From positions 2,728,001 through 2,792,000 of the forward strand of contig JAUEDM010000006.1 of the NCBI GenBank assembly GCA_033439685.1: 64,000 bases of DNA, given 5' to 3'. The DNA comes from Apodospora peruviana. Taxonomy: Eukaryota > Ascomycota > Sordariomycetes > Sordariales > Lasiosphaeriaceae. Positions 11,871-22,732 of this stretch are shown here, in pieces. The translations under genes and the position numbers were made by a program. Positions within the stretch are counted from its first letter, which is position 1. Every line of letters starts with the position of its first letter. A model generated the notes under the pieces. The model made no database searches. It was not told the DNA's origin and saw nothing but the letters and a program-made list of their open reading frames with translations.

Positions 11871-14348
11871 TCAGTCGTCCCTATCGACAGCCTGCGCGCC
11901 ATCAACCAGGATGACAACCGTCAGCGTCGCGGCATATGCTTCGCGGATGGCGCACGCCATACTATCAACATAGTATAATAGTCAGCATTTTGTTCCGAGG
12001 AGAGAAAGAGAACCCAGAAGAAAAACTCACCAAGTCGTGCCAATATCCGCGACAACCGCGCTCAGCCCCCAATGCGAACACCAAGCCCTCGCAAGCACCT
12101 CGTTATCGTGGACCCCAAACGCATCCACGACCAACACTTTCTCCTCGTCCCCACCACCAGCAACAGAAGCATTCGCATTCAAATTACTCCCGCTCATCGC
12201 TTTTTGCTTGGAACTCGCACTTGCACCACCGCCATCATTACTCTGTCCAGCAGCAGGCGGCGACAAGCTCCTAGCTGTCCGCATACTCTGCCTCCTATTC
12301 TTGCTGTCAGCCGAGAGCGAGTTATATCCTCCGTACAGCCCGTTCCAGTCCTTGATGCCCACCAGCTCGTCCGCCGTGACACGCTCAAAGACGTAGTCAA
12401 AAAACAGCGGGTGCGGCCCGTCGCTGCACGGCCACGCGTGCACAAAACTGACATTAAAGGTAAGCCGCAGCGGCCACGACACCCCGTCGATGGCAAACTG
12501 GATGCTCGCGTTGAACCACGTGGGCCCGGCCTCGTGCGCGCGGTCCGCACACGCCCGCAGGCTGAGCATCTCGATCCTGACCAGGTCGTAGTAGTCGTCT
12601 TCTTCTTCCGGGTCGGCTGTGACCAACGAGTACTCCTTGACGGGAAACACCTGCGTCGGTGGGCCCAGCGGGTCGGACCGCTCGCTCATGGTGCGGATGT
12701 CCTCGGGCGTGACACCGCGCTGCAGCGGCCTGCGCGACCGGATCCGCGCGATCTGAGACCTGCTCAGGTCGACCGACGGTCGTGCCGGCCCGACCCACCC
12801 GGCAACGGAGTGGCACGTCGGCGCGAGGACTTTACCCACGATCGAGGTCGCCGTCCAGTAGGTGTAGCTGCTCCGGTACTGGAACCCGCAGCTGGGGTGG
12901 ACGTGCGTGAGCAGCGCCAGGTCGTCGGTCGCGCGGTCCGGGTCGACGTCGATGAGCGAGTTTATAATCAGAAAAGGAAAAGTCGGTCCGGGCAGGACCA
13001 GGCCGGAAAAAAAAGCCAGAGCGTGCGAGCTGACGCGGTCCAACGTAGACGAAACGTCGCGGTGCCGCAGATTGTCGAGCGTCTCGGCCAGGTTGGGCCA
13101 CTTCATCATTTGTGCAAAGCGCTTGAGCATGCGGACTTGGCGCTTCTTCAGCTTGAGTCGTAGGCACGTCTGGTCGGGAATCTTGCCGTATGTTTCTATG
13201 CGAACGTTCTCGCGCCACCGCCGGGCGAGCGCCAGGTTCCACTGGATCGTCGGCGGGATCTGGGTGAGCAGCTTCTCTTTCGCCTCGGTGATGTGGTGTT
13301 TCGAGTTGATGCGCAGGTCGAGCTCGACGCTCAGTAGCAGTTGGTGGAAGAACTTGTGGTAGATCTTGGCGTTGGCCGCGCTGGTGTCGAAGATAAATTT
13401 CGTGACCACCTGGTTGCGCGGGTTGGTGTAGTCGATCCAGTCGGGCCGCGAGAGCACCATGATCAGGTCGGTAATCTGCTTGTCGAGCGTCCTGTGCGGA
13501 GTGAGATAGCGGTCGGGGTCCCGCAGCAACCTGCGGTAGAGATTCTTGTACAAGAGGTCCTCGTTGTCGTCTTCCAGCCCTCGCTCCAGGAACTTGAGCC
13601 GCTCAAAGATGCGGTCAAGCTCGATCTCGCGCGGCACCATCCCCGAGTCGCGGAGCGCGATGGCGGGCGGCAGCACGCTCGCCGTCGACACCCAGTGGTT
13701 CAGCGTGATGGTGCCAGGCCGCTTCCCGAAGCAGAACGCGTAGCTCGGCTGCTCCAGCGTCTCCCACGGGTACGTCGCCGGCCCCGACCCCAGCAGACGC
13801 AGCGTCATAAGCTGCGTCATGGAGGCGTGCAAGTTGGCCGCGTCGGTCTCGTCGCCGCGGTTCCCGGCCGTCGTGGCGAACAGTGCGTAGTAGTGATCGG
13901 GCGCGTGCGGAATCGGTCGCTTGTGGCCCCTGAAGGCCGGCACGCCCCGCGCGATCAGCCGCATCGCCGGACCCAGCGACAGCTCCTCTCGGCTCGACAT
14001 GCCCGACGGCGGCCACTCGGTCAGCGGGCCGGGATCGTACGCCCCCTGGCCGCCACTAGTGTCTCGACCTTTCCCCTTGGCGTCTTTGCTCGGGTCCGGC
14101 CGCCTCGGTCTGCGCCGAGGGTCGCTGCTTGTTGTTGCGACTGCCGCCGGGCGATTATCATCGTCCTCAAATTCCTCCGGATCTGATCTCCTCCGGTGAT
14201 TACTATGCAGCGCATCACCCTCGCTGGCCCGTCTGCCGTGGTAGGAGACCTTTTCCAACTTCCCGCTCTTGGTGGCCGAGCTCCGGGTGCGGAATAGCCC
14301 CCCCCAGAAGCCCTTCTTCTTGGGCTGCTGCTCATCCCGGTCCGTCAT
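11871..14348 (-). CDS. Unrecognised 802-aa fungal protein
   Basis: I do not recognise a family. Two exons, 14348-12031 and 11961-11871, are joined across a 69-bp intron (GTGAGT ... GATAG). Splicing replaces a premature stop with a 30-residue conserved-looking tail (CMACAIREAYAATLTVVILV, then an acidic end), so the intron is probably real. The first 110 residues are basic and low-complexity (KKKGFWGGLFRTR, then an Arg/Pro/Asp stretch). Residues about 130-660 look folded: mixed helix pattern, few repeats, Trp- and Pro-containing motifs such as RPDWIDYTNPRN. A Ser/Gly/Ala-rich linker precedes the C-terminal segment VLVVDAFGVHDNEVLARAWC. No signal peptide or membrane helix is evident. A (GAC)5 run touches the ATG upstream. 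Likely a conserved cytosolic or nuclear protein of unknown function. Confidence 0.82.
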
Positions 14349-15465
14349 TGTCGTCGTCGTCGTCGTGAAAGTGAGGGGCAGTTTTGTGGGCGCAAGCCCC
14401 GTCGCCGCGGCGGCCTATTAGTTATCTGCTGTCCTTCTTTGGTTGTGTCGTCGATTCGCTCAAATCTGCTCCGGTCGCAAAGGTCGGAGACAGACATTTG
14501 CTGGCTATCTCTTGTTTTCGTCCCTACTCTACTCCCTTGCTGAAGTGAATGAGTGCTGTGGCTAAGGTAGCGAGCATCCACTCATGCGAGGCTGAGCTTG
14601 CGGCAAACCACGGCAAGACACGCGTCGCATCAGAATGCGGCTGTTCATTTCTCGAAATGCAGCAGAGGGAGGGAGGGCTCCGAGCTTGAGTAGTTATCCT
14701 TTTTCCGAGTGTCGTCCAAGGGATAATAAGTAAATTATGCTCGAGGTTCGGGCTGGATGTCCAAGATACCTTAATTGGTGCAGCGGGTTATCGTGATAAG
14801 AGACCTTTACTGACTGACGTGGTTGTCGTGATGTCGGTAAATACCCAAGGTAGCTGGAAAGTGAGAAAATAATACCGTAAGCTCTGGTAGGATGGACTCG
14901 AGCTTGAAACACATGCGATGCGGTGGCATATGCACTGGATTATATGCACCAGAGCTGCAGCCAAGTTGATGTTTCCATTTGTCTCCAGATCGAATCCGAC
15001 CCTCTCCAATCATCACCGTGCCCCTCTGCTGATATGACGCCGCCAGGTCCAACTCACACATTGCCAACTCATCCCATACGCCTAAACTTACTACCTCCAA
15101 CTCCCTGTACACAGAAGAATTTCAGGGTTCAACACCCCACCATGGTGTAACCATCGCGAGATTCTCACCGAGAGTCAAAGCAACTCTCGTATCCATCTGT
15201 CTGGAATTGCTTTCAACTCAATTATATACATAGAATTGAATGAAATAAAACTTGTACAAAAGTCCCTTGTACAACCCATATTTACAACCATACTGCGGAC
15301 TATCTGTTCATACTACCTTACTCCTATGAATCCTACCAGCATGCTTTATTCATCCAAAACAACAGTGCTCCGCCACGCAGTGTGCCAGTCTATTCACATG
15401 CCCTGCTATGCTTCCATACCTAACCAACAAAACTGAAACCCAAGAACCCAATGGAAGGTAGGCTC
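14349..15465. other. Intergenic, no gene
   Basis: Spacer upstream of the 802-aa gene and downstream of the VTC gene. A (GTC)5 run at 14350-14364 sits directly against the ATG of the 802-aa gene. The part near 15180-15420 is AT-rich 3' flank. No coding frame is supported. Confidence 0.55.
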
Positions 15466-17964
15466 TCAAAGGTCTTCGTAACCCATGCCCCCTGGCGAAG
15501 TATAGTTATATCCAGAGCTAATCATCCGCTCACCGCCATCACCACCATCACGCCAGTGACCAAATGTTTCCCGGTACTACACGTTATGAAACCCATTATT
15601 AGCTTTTGACTCATCAACATGAGAGGGGAGAGAGAGACTTACCGCAAAAACAAAATTCAACACCAGCGCCAACATCAGCGCGGCACTAATCACCAGCGGG
15701 CCCAGGAAAATGTCAAAGTCCTTCCCGCTCCGCTGCACAATCATCTCCCGTCTCGTGTGCAGCGTGTAGTACCCCCAGCAGCCCGCAAAGACCGCAACCA
15801 AAATATACCCAATGCCCATGAACTCGGCCACCGTGCCCTCCCCAGCAGCCGTATACAGCGAGATCGCCAGAGTGCCGAGCAGGATGCAAATGTGCTGCCA
15901 CTTCAGAAACGTCCGCTCGTTGGCCAGCCACACCTTGGGCTCGATCTGCAGCGGCCCAGAGTTCTTGATCCACTCCGTCGGCTCGACCACGCCCTCTGGA
16001 AGGGGTACATTATTATGTCCATTTTGCTTCGCGCGTCTGAATCTCGCGTACCTGGACAACGAGAAGCCGGGAAAGACCGACGATAGGGTACCATAATCTC
16101 CTCCACTTCCCTGCCGCTGCCCTTCTTCTTCTTCGTCGTCCTCCTGCCCCCCTTGCGGTTGTTGGCGTAACTGCGAATTGGTACCGTTTTCTTCGCCGGG
16201 TGTACGCGGGGTCGAGGCCGCAGCACCAGCACCAGCAGAAGCATTCTCCACAGCCACCCTCTCAGCCAAATAAGACTTGGCAACGGGCGAGCTCTTGGAC
16301 GGTTTATACGACCCCAGCTTCGTCCCAAGCAGACTGCCCACAACCTGCTCGTTCTGCGCCCGGCGAGCCTTGCGCTCCTCCTCCTCCTCGAACGCGACCT
16401 GCGGGTCCTTGCGGATATCAGTCGACAAATCGCTCAGCCAGAACGGCAACCGATTCACGTAATCCTCAAACAGCGAGGCCACGCCCTGGACGAACTTGGA
16501 GAAGCGCGGCGCCGGGTGCACGAGGTGCGAGCCCATCAGGTCCTGGATCCACAACGGCCGTTTGCGGCTGTTGTTGTTGGTGTCCTCCTTCAGCTTGATC
16601 TCCAGCACCGCGTACGGGAACCGCGACACCTCGCTCTGGTTGATGTTCTTGAACGGGTACGACATGTTGCTAATGTCGATGTCGGTGCGGTGCCACTCCT
16701 TGGGGTCGCGGCACGGCCGGTCCCGGTCGAGCGTGTCCTCGCGAATAAACGCGATATCCGTGTCGATAGATATCCTGACGCGGTCGTCGCCGGGCTTCTG
16801 GAAGGCGGTGCGCACATAGTTTGCCCGCATAACCGGCTGGAGCTTGTGAGCCTTGATAAACTCCTGAATCACGTCGGCGGTCGACTTGAGGTCCTCGACA
16901 TCGCCTGCGCGCTGGCCCTGCCGCTCCATCTTCTGAATCGACTTCTCCATCTTGTACTCCCCGTCCAAAAACGGCTTAACATATTTTTCCTTGATGGCGA
17001 ATTTGCGCTCATCGCTGGTACCGTTCGCGTGAACATTCTTCTGCTCCAAGAAAATATCCGGCTTTGTGCTCAGCTGGCCGTACCAGCGCAACCGCAGCGA
17101 CGACGCCTCGGCCTCGCGATCGACCTTGTCCCCATACAGCTGGAAATTACTGCTATCAAAATACAGCGACGTGATGGTCGGGTCCTCGTTGGCGTCCAGC
17201 CCCTTGGCCGACTGCTCGCTGTAGACCAGCGCCGGCAGCCGGCGGAGGATGTACGTCTTGACCTCGAGCAGGTTATCCGGGTGCACCCAGAACTTGTGCG
17301 CCGTGTACCGCTCGCCATTGTGCGTCTCGGGCTGGCTGTCCGGGTCGACGGGGAACGGCTGGTCCGTTCCCCCGGCGCCGCCGGTAGAAGGCTCCTCCAG
17401 CTGCTGGCGCACGGCAAAGTACATGAGCGACAGCTTGTTGAACAGCGGCGAGTAGGCGTGCTCTGAATTGAAGGGCCGCTTCGACAGGCTGACCTGCATC
17501 ATCGGCCGGATCTTGTACCTGTCCCCGCGCTTCCTGTCGTGCTTCTTAACAATCTTCAGGAAGCCGGTGTAGTTGATGTTGCTGTACTTCTGCAGCTCCT
17601 TGACCTCGTTCGTGATGTCGTCTAGCTCCGCCTCGAGGTCCTTCAGCCACTGGGTCGTCGGTTTGTGATCATTGGGCTTGCCATCCTCCTCAGCCTTGCT
17701 GGGCGGCAGGTCCCGCAGCTTGTCGAAGGCGGCGTCGACGCGCTGGCGCAGCTCGGCCACCTTTTCCTCTTGGAACTGGGCGACCTTCTCGAGCTGTACG
17801 TTGAAGATCTCGTCGCAGAAGTGGTTCTCGTCCTCCTCAGTCCACGGCTCGTCCTCATCATCGGGCTTGTCCTCGCGCAGGATGCTTTTCAGCTTGCCAT
17901 AGTCGATGTACTTGTCTTTCCACGGCGCATGGATTGACTGTCGCAGCGTCTTGCCGAAACGCAT
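15466..17964 (-). CDS. Vacuolar transporter chaperone subunit, Vtc2/Vtc3-type (SPX-VTC-TM)
   Basis: Subunit of the vacuolar-membrane VTC complex that makes polyphosphate from ATP and moves it into the vacuole. Exons 17964-15643 and 15576-15466 are joined across a 66-bp intron (GTAAGT ... GTGTAG), giving 810 aa. An SPX domain (inositol-pyrophosphate sensor, about residues 1-165) starts MRFGKTLRQS and has the lysine motif KIVKKHDRK. The central VTC/CYTH-like tunnel domain (about 225-510) has KFWVHPDN, LRLRWYGQL and LEIKLK. Three membrane helices near 685-775 form the C-terminal DUF202 region. Motifs such as RPCRDPKEWHRTDID and KVWLANERTF fit the accessory Vtc2/Vtc3 branch rather than the catalytic Vtc4 branch. 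If unspliced, the tail would be a different 20-residue end; the spliced 36-residue tail looks better. E-box words upstream suggest phosphate control. Confidence 0.93.
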
Positions 17965-18851
17965 GATGCGCGGCAACGGTTCTGATCTGTGTAGACTGAA
18001 TCAAAGTAAATGCCAGGAATACCGCAGAACAATGATGTCTCTAATTTGCCAAGTCGAAAGTATTGTTGTAGAAACTGCAGAGAGGTTTTTGCGAGGTTGA
18101 CAGAAGACAGGAGGCGATAGGTCGACCGTCTCTCCTGGCTAGTTCCGTCATCTGGTAGCAAGGATTACAGCAATGTTTAGAGCGTACAGATACCCCGCCT
18201 GCAAAGCTTAATCAGCTGCAATTGTCCAATCATTGCTGCACGTGCGCCAGCTATCTTCCGGTAGCTCACGTTTTACAACAGAAGCTGTTGGCGGCTACGG
18301 CAACCGTCAGTCAGGAACTGAAGCTTTCAATTGTCTCTTCATCTTCATCCACGTTCGTCATGATCAGAGTAGTGCAGATCTGTAATAACTTTCATGGCAG
18401 AGTCCTGGTAATGACTTTCAATATTGACATGAACATTGGCATCTGTCATAGCAGAAACACATAAAGCAGAAGAGAAATCGAAACCCATTCCTGAAAGAAC
18501 TCGTATTTTCATCATGGCATCATATCATACTGGTCGTAAAACGACAACAACAGCCAGCTCTCTCCCTCTCCATCATCATGACAAACAACTACCACCACGG
18601 CCTGTGTATCACCATCGCCAACCTCCACAATCAGATAGAAACATAAAAGGAAAAGGAACCGACTGCGACTCGTCCCGTTTCACATATCCGTACATACGAT
18701 TGACTCTCATCCCTATAGACAGCAGGACATATATCGTTCATCATAAACAAACAAACAAACGCAAATAACCACCTATCATAAGAGGCCTATGTACCCTTTA
18801 TTGACAAGACCATCCATCTGAAATGGAATCGCAGAGTCATGAAGATATCAA
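17965..18851. other. Upstream region of VTC gene, no gene
   Basis: Promoter side of the VTC gene and 3' flank of the 762-aa gene. It holds the E-box cluster listed separately. No coding frame is supported. Confidence 0.6.
18239..18355. promoter_or_regulatory. Candidate Pho4/NUC-1 E-box cluster
   Basis: CACGTG at 18239-18244, CACGTTTT at 18267-18274 and CACGTT at 18350-18355 lie 275-390 bp upstream of the VTC start codon. In yeast, Pho4 binds CACGTG strongly and CACGTTTT-type sites at PHO promoters, and VTC genes are PHO-regulated. Applying that to this gene is inference; other bHLH proteins also bind CACGTG. Confidence 0.45.
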
Positions 18852-21140
18852 TCACCAAACATAGCCCCCAGAAGGCCCAGTAGGCACGTTCGGGGGCGGA
18901 TAATTCTCCATATCCGAATCTTCACCACCACTACTGCTGCTAACGGCATGACCGAGACCAGAATCTCTATAGTTGGCAGCAGCCACAGCAGAAATCTTAT
19001 TATCGTTACTCTCTCCAGAGGCAGTCGGAAGCACCGACGACGAAGTAAACAGCTTCTTTCTAGGAATAACACCACTACCGTTATCACCATATGGATAAGT
19101 ATTATTCGATTGATAACGGCAGTAGTGATCAAACCCCACTCCATGCTGCTGCTTTTGTGGTGAGACACGATTACCGAAATCCGGAACGACCTGCAATGGT
19201 TCTGCCAGCAGCAGACCGTTTCCACCACCGTTGTTGGCGGTGGTTTCAGAAGTGGTGGCTGGTAGACATGAGCGTCTCAAAACGGCCAGCGTACGCTGCC
19301 GCTGGGGATAATGGAACGCGCTCGGCGCAGGCGCGACCATGGCTTTCGCCACCACGGCCTGGTGCACCATGGGCGGAGGGGAATCGATGACCATGGCGTC
19401 GCTGTCGTAGTAGGTATCGTCGTCGCTTCCTATATCACCGAAACTCTTTCTGGGGCTCCTGCTTCTCTCACGACCAATTGTTGGCGGAGGTAGGAGCTGC
19501 GATGCTGCTGTCGCTGCTGGTGGGACAATAGGTGGCCGTGTCTGTTGATGTGGCTGCGGTTTCGACTCTTGTTGTCGTTGATGCTGTGGCTCCGGATTCT
19601 GTTGCTGTAGGTTGGTAGTCGGAGGCACCCTACGCAGACCAACACCACCCAGCCCGAGGGTCCCGATAAGTCGCCGGCCAGCAGACATGTCCTTGGTAGC
19701 CGACGATATCTTGGTCAGCTTATTCTTTGTCTTTTTCGAAGGCGGTGTTCGGATCGCCGCATTAACAGCCGGCGGATAATCATCGGCGCTGATGTAAAAG
19801 GGATTATTGGCGAGAGGAGCGGGAGAAGACTCAAAGGAAGCCATCGGTTCCGGTGGTGGTGGTGGTACGTTCCTAATGCTACTCACCGATGGGCGCGGCG
19901 TGTCTTTTCCGAAGACAGACGGCGGCGCGGCAGATGAAGTTGACGGTCGCGGCTTGGCCATGGCGATGGAGGTGTTGCCCAAGCTAAGATCCATTGAAAT
20001 GCGCGACGCTGAACGACGTAGTTTCTTGACCAACTTCCGAGCGCCACCAGTGCCACCGGTGCCACCACCACCGGTGCCGCCTGTACTTGACGCCGTTTCG
20101 CTCTCGTTGTCGGTAGGCATGCCGCGCTTAGTGCCCCGCGATGGACTATCCATTCCCTCTGGCTGCGGCGGCGGCGGCGGTCGCATGGATACGGGAGGGG
20201 GTGGTGGCCTCGTCTGGGGAGCAGGGGGCGCACCGACCGGAAGATTGGCCGCTGCCGTGGGCTGCTGCTTAGTTGCACCACCATACGGGGCCGACGGGAA
20301 CGCCTGCGCCCCCGGCGGTTTTGGGTATTTCTGGCTATTGGAGGCTGCTGCAGCTGCTGCTTGGTGCTGCGCGAACGACTTCATCGCGACCGGGGGGTGC
20401 GTGTGTCGCGGAACAGGAGGCGGGACGTCGCCAGAAGGAGCTGCCCCCGGCTGCTGGAGCGGATGCCTTGTGCCCTTGATCGCGTGCGCATCAAAGAAAC
20501 CAGATGCCACCAGGCTTTTGTAGCTCTCCATAACCTCCTCTCTAGTAGGATATGCTGTCGTGTCCACCGCCGCGGTCTGTCTCTCGTCGGTGCTTCCGCG
20601 TGCTACCACCGGCATAGCAGCTACCGTAGCGGCGCTGCCCCTATCCTCCTTGCCCAACGCACGTCCCATGCTGCTCACCGACCTTGACCTAGTCAGGTAA
20701 AACTTTTCGCGCACCCCATCCCACAGCGGTGCGAAGAACTTGCTTTTCCGGGGCTGCAGCTGTTGCGGTTGTTGTTGTTGCTGCTGCTGATGCTGGGAAA
20801 CAGGTTGCGACGGAGACGGACCGGAACTACTCATGGGCCGTTGCCGCTGCGCCGACGGTGGGTAATACCGGTTGTTTGACCGTGGTGGATATGGTCCTCC
20901 TCCCGACGGCGACGCGGTAATGGTATCGAGCCCAGCGCCGGTGTAAAACTGTCGCTCGTAGGCTGCCGCTTCGCCGGGACCGAGAAAGTTGGGCGGTGGC
21001 GCGGCCGACACGCGATCATTCATGGAGCCCTCCACAAACCGACTGTGCGGGTTTCCTTCTCCTGATCTTCTGCTAGGCCATGGTGTCGGTTGAGTTGGTT
21101 GACTGTGCCGCTGTAGCAGCTGAGGTCGACTGGGCGCCAT
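18852..21140 (-). CDS. Unrecognised 762-aa Pro/Gln/Ala-rich protein
   Basis: I do not recognise a family. Single uninterrupted frame of 762 codons, mostly low complexity: poly-Gln near residue 120, poly-Pro near 305 and 425, Gly/Thr repeats near 355, and basic Ser/Arg patches. Three segments look constrained: FFAPLWDGVREKFYLTRSRS (about 137-156), REEVMESYKSLVASGFFDAH (about 200-219), and a basic stretch containing SKKTKNKLTKISSATKDM near 470. The Ser-Pro and Arg-Ser motifs suggest a disordered, phosphorylated protein, possibly nuclear. No signal peptide or membrane helix is visible. The ATG at 21140 begins MAPSRPQLLQ and is the first in frame. Gene status rests on frame length and the ordered islands. 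Confidence 0.75.
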   Translation of the reverse strand: MAPSRPQLLQRHSQPTQPTPWPSRRSGEGNPHSRFVEGSMNDRVSAAPPPNFLGPGEAAAYERQFYTGAGLDTITASPSGGGPYPPRSNNRYYPPSAQRQRPMSSSGPSPSQPVSQHQQQQQQQPQQLQPRKSKFFAPLWDGVREKFYLTRSRSVSSMGRALGKEDRGSAATVAAMPVVARGSTDERQTAAVDTTAYPTREEVMESYKSLVASGFFDAHAIKGTRHPLQQPGAAPSGDVPPPVPRHTHPPVAMKSFAQHQAAAAAASNSQKYPKPPGAQAFPSAPYGGATKQQPTAAANLPVGAPPAPQTRPPPPPVSMRPPPPPQPEGMDSPSRGTKRGMPTDNESETASSTGGTGGGGTGGTGGARKLVKKLRRSASRISMDLSLGNTSIAMAKPRPSTSSAAPPSVFGKDTPRPSVSSIRNVPPPPPEPMASFESSPAPLANNPFYISADDYPPAVNAAIRTPPSKKTKNKLTKISSATKDMSAGRRLIGTLGLGGVGLRRVPPTTNLQQQNPEPQHQRQQESKPQPHQQTRPPIVPPAATAASQLLPPPTIGRERSRSPRKSFGDIGSDDDTYYDSDAMVIDSPPPMVHQAVVAKAMVAPAPSAFHYPQRQRTLAVLRRSCLPATTSETTANNGGGNGLLLAEPLQVVPDFGNRVSPQKQQHGVGFDHYCRYQSNNTYPYGDNGSGVIPRKKLFTSSSVLPTASGESNDNKISAVAAANYRDSGLGHAVSSSSGGEDSDMENYPPPNVPTGPSGGYVW

Positions 21141-22732
21141 TGCTCCTTTTACCGTCTTAGCTGTTTGCGCCGGTCTCCCAGGACAGCAAGGAAAGGCTGG
21201 TGCATTGGGTAACTGTGATCGAGCAGTTGCTGTCGGTTACTTCCTCTGAGGAAGAAAAAAAAAACGTCGTCTGCACTCGGAGGTTGGAGGCGTGGAGACG
21301 GCAGATCTGCGGACAACCAAAAGAAAAAGGTTGGGTTTGTTTACACCGGGCGGGGGTGTAACCGAGGGCCACCGGCTAGGTAAGGAAGCTGGGAAGGTAC
21401 CTTTCCGGATTTTGTGACAACAGAACAGATTCAGTATTCCGCAGACGACAAAATAAGAATTATCAGAGTGAAGAATAGGAAATAGAAGAGAGGAGAGTGT
21501 CTCGGGAGAATGGGTGCTTTACTTGTTTTGGGGGATTCGCTGCAGCGTTCCTGGCAGATGGGAATATCCATTCATGTACGGAGTGAGTTGAGGGGCGCGT
21601 TGGCGCGACCCGGCAACCACGGTCGCATCCACTTTCGCACCCTGCTGGTTCGCGCGACCGCGACCGCGACTGGCCAATTTCGACTGTCCCTCCCCATCCA
21701 ACTCCACAGCCAATGCCTGCCATTCACGACGAGGACCTGCATCCAATGCTGCGCGACCACGGCCGAAATGAAACATCAAGCAGGAGAAACGTCCAAGCGA
21801 AGGCCGATTAACCAATAGCCTAAGGTGCGGTAAGTTCCATGTCATTATACAGACACGGAGTATCCGTATTAACAGACTCTTCTACAGTAAAAACGTCCTG
21901 ATATTTGATACCTAATGTTATATGGGTATGCAAAAGATCCATCATCCAACCATAACAACCATAATATCGCCAGAACTTCTTACCTCAACATCGTCCGCCA
22001 GGAGGACCAAACTGAATACCCAAAACTACCCGGGTAACTAAACACGCAAAACGCGTCCTTAGAGCATTGGTGATCCAAACATCTTGCCAGACAACAGAAA
22101 GCAAATATACCGCCCCCAAAATCCTCACAACATGAAAACTACCAACCCCCCGTACACACCAATAATGGTAATAATAACCTCGCACAGCAGTAGCAAAACT
22201 AGAAACAAATACCCTCCATCGATATAAGGAGTTGACCAGCCTCGCATGTCTTTTTACCACAGTATGCTCCTTGGAAACGCAACAACATTCCACGCGCGAT
22301 TTCAGACGAATATGAAAATGAATGATTCAATCAATCAGAGACGCTCTTTCGTATCGTTGCGAGCCCGGGGGAGGGGAAGGGGAAACAGATGAAATGTGAC
22401 AAATAAAAAGGAGAGTGTCCGGATAGATATTGTGGCGGTGTTGTTGTAACCCGCGTCCGTTATAGGTCCGTGTGGCGCGCCGAGAGACAAATGAAAAACA
22501 AAAGGTAAGTATAGCCTTCTAGCCCTCCTTCCACAAACAAATATGTACAACTTCCAAAAAATGCGGGCAAGCAAAAGTTGTGTCGACTCGTACAAACATC
22601 AAGGTCGAGAAGACCCGACCTAACCAATAGTTTGCCGTCCTATCATGGTCACAGCCACGAAACAGGGAAAACTCCGAAACACCTAGCCCAACAGCGCACA
22701 CACACACACTAGATGGTGACTCGAGGTATAAG
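21141..22732. other. Intergenic, no gene
   Basis: Promoter side of the 762-aa gene and 3' flank of veA. AT-rich between 21840 and 22330. No coding frame or RNA gene is supported. Confidence 0.55.

Noticed and set aside
12072..13163. 363-codon frame antisense to the 802-aa gene
   Set aside because: Arg/His/Pro-rich shadow translation; no domain.
16516..17466. 316-codon frame antisense to the VTC gene
   Set aside because: Shadow of a GC-rich coding exon on the other strand; the sense protein is clearly conserved.
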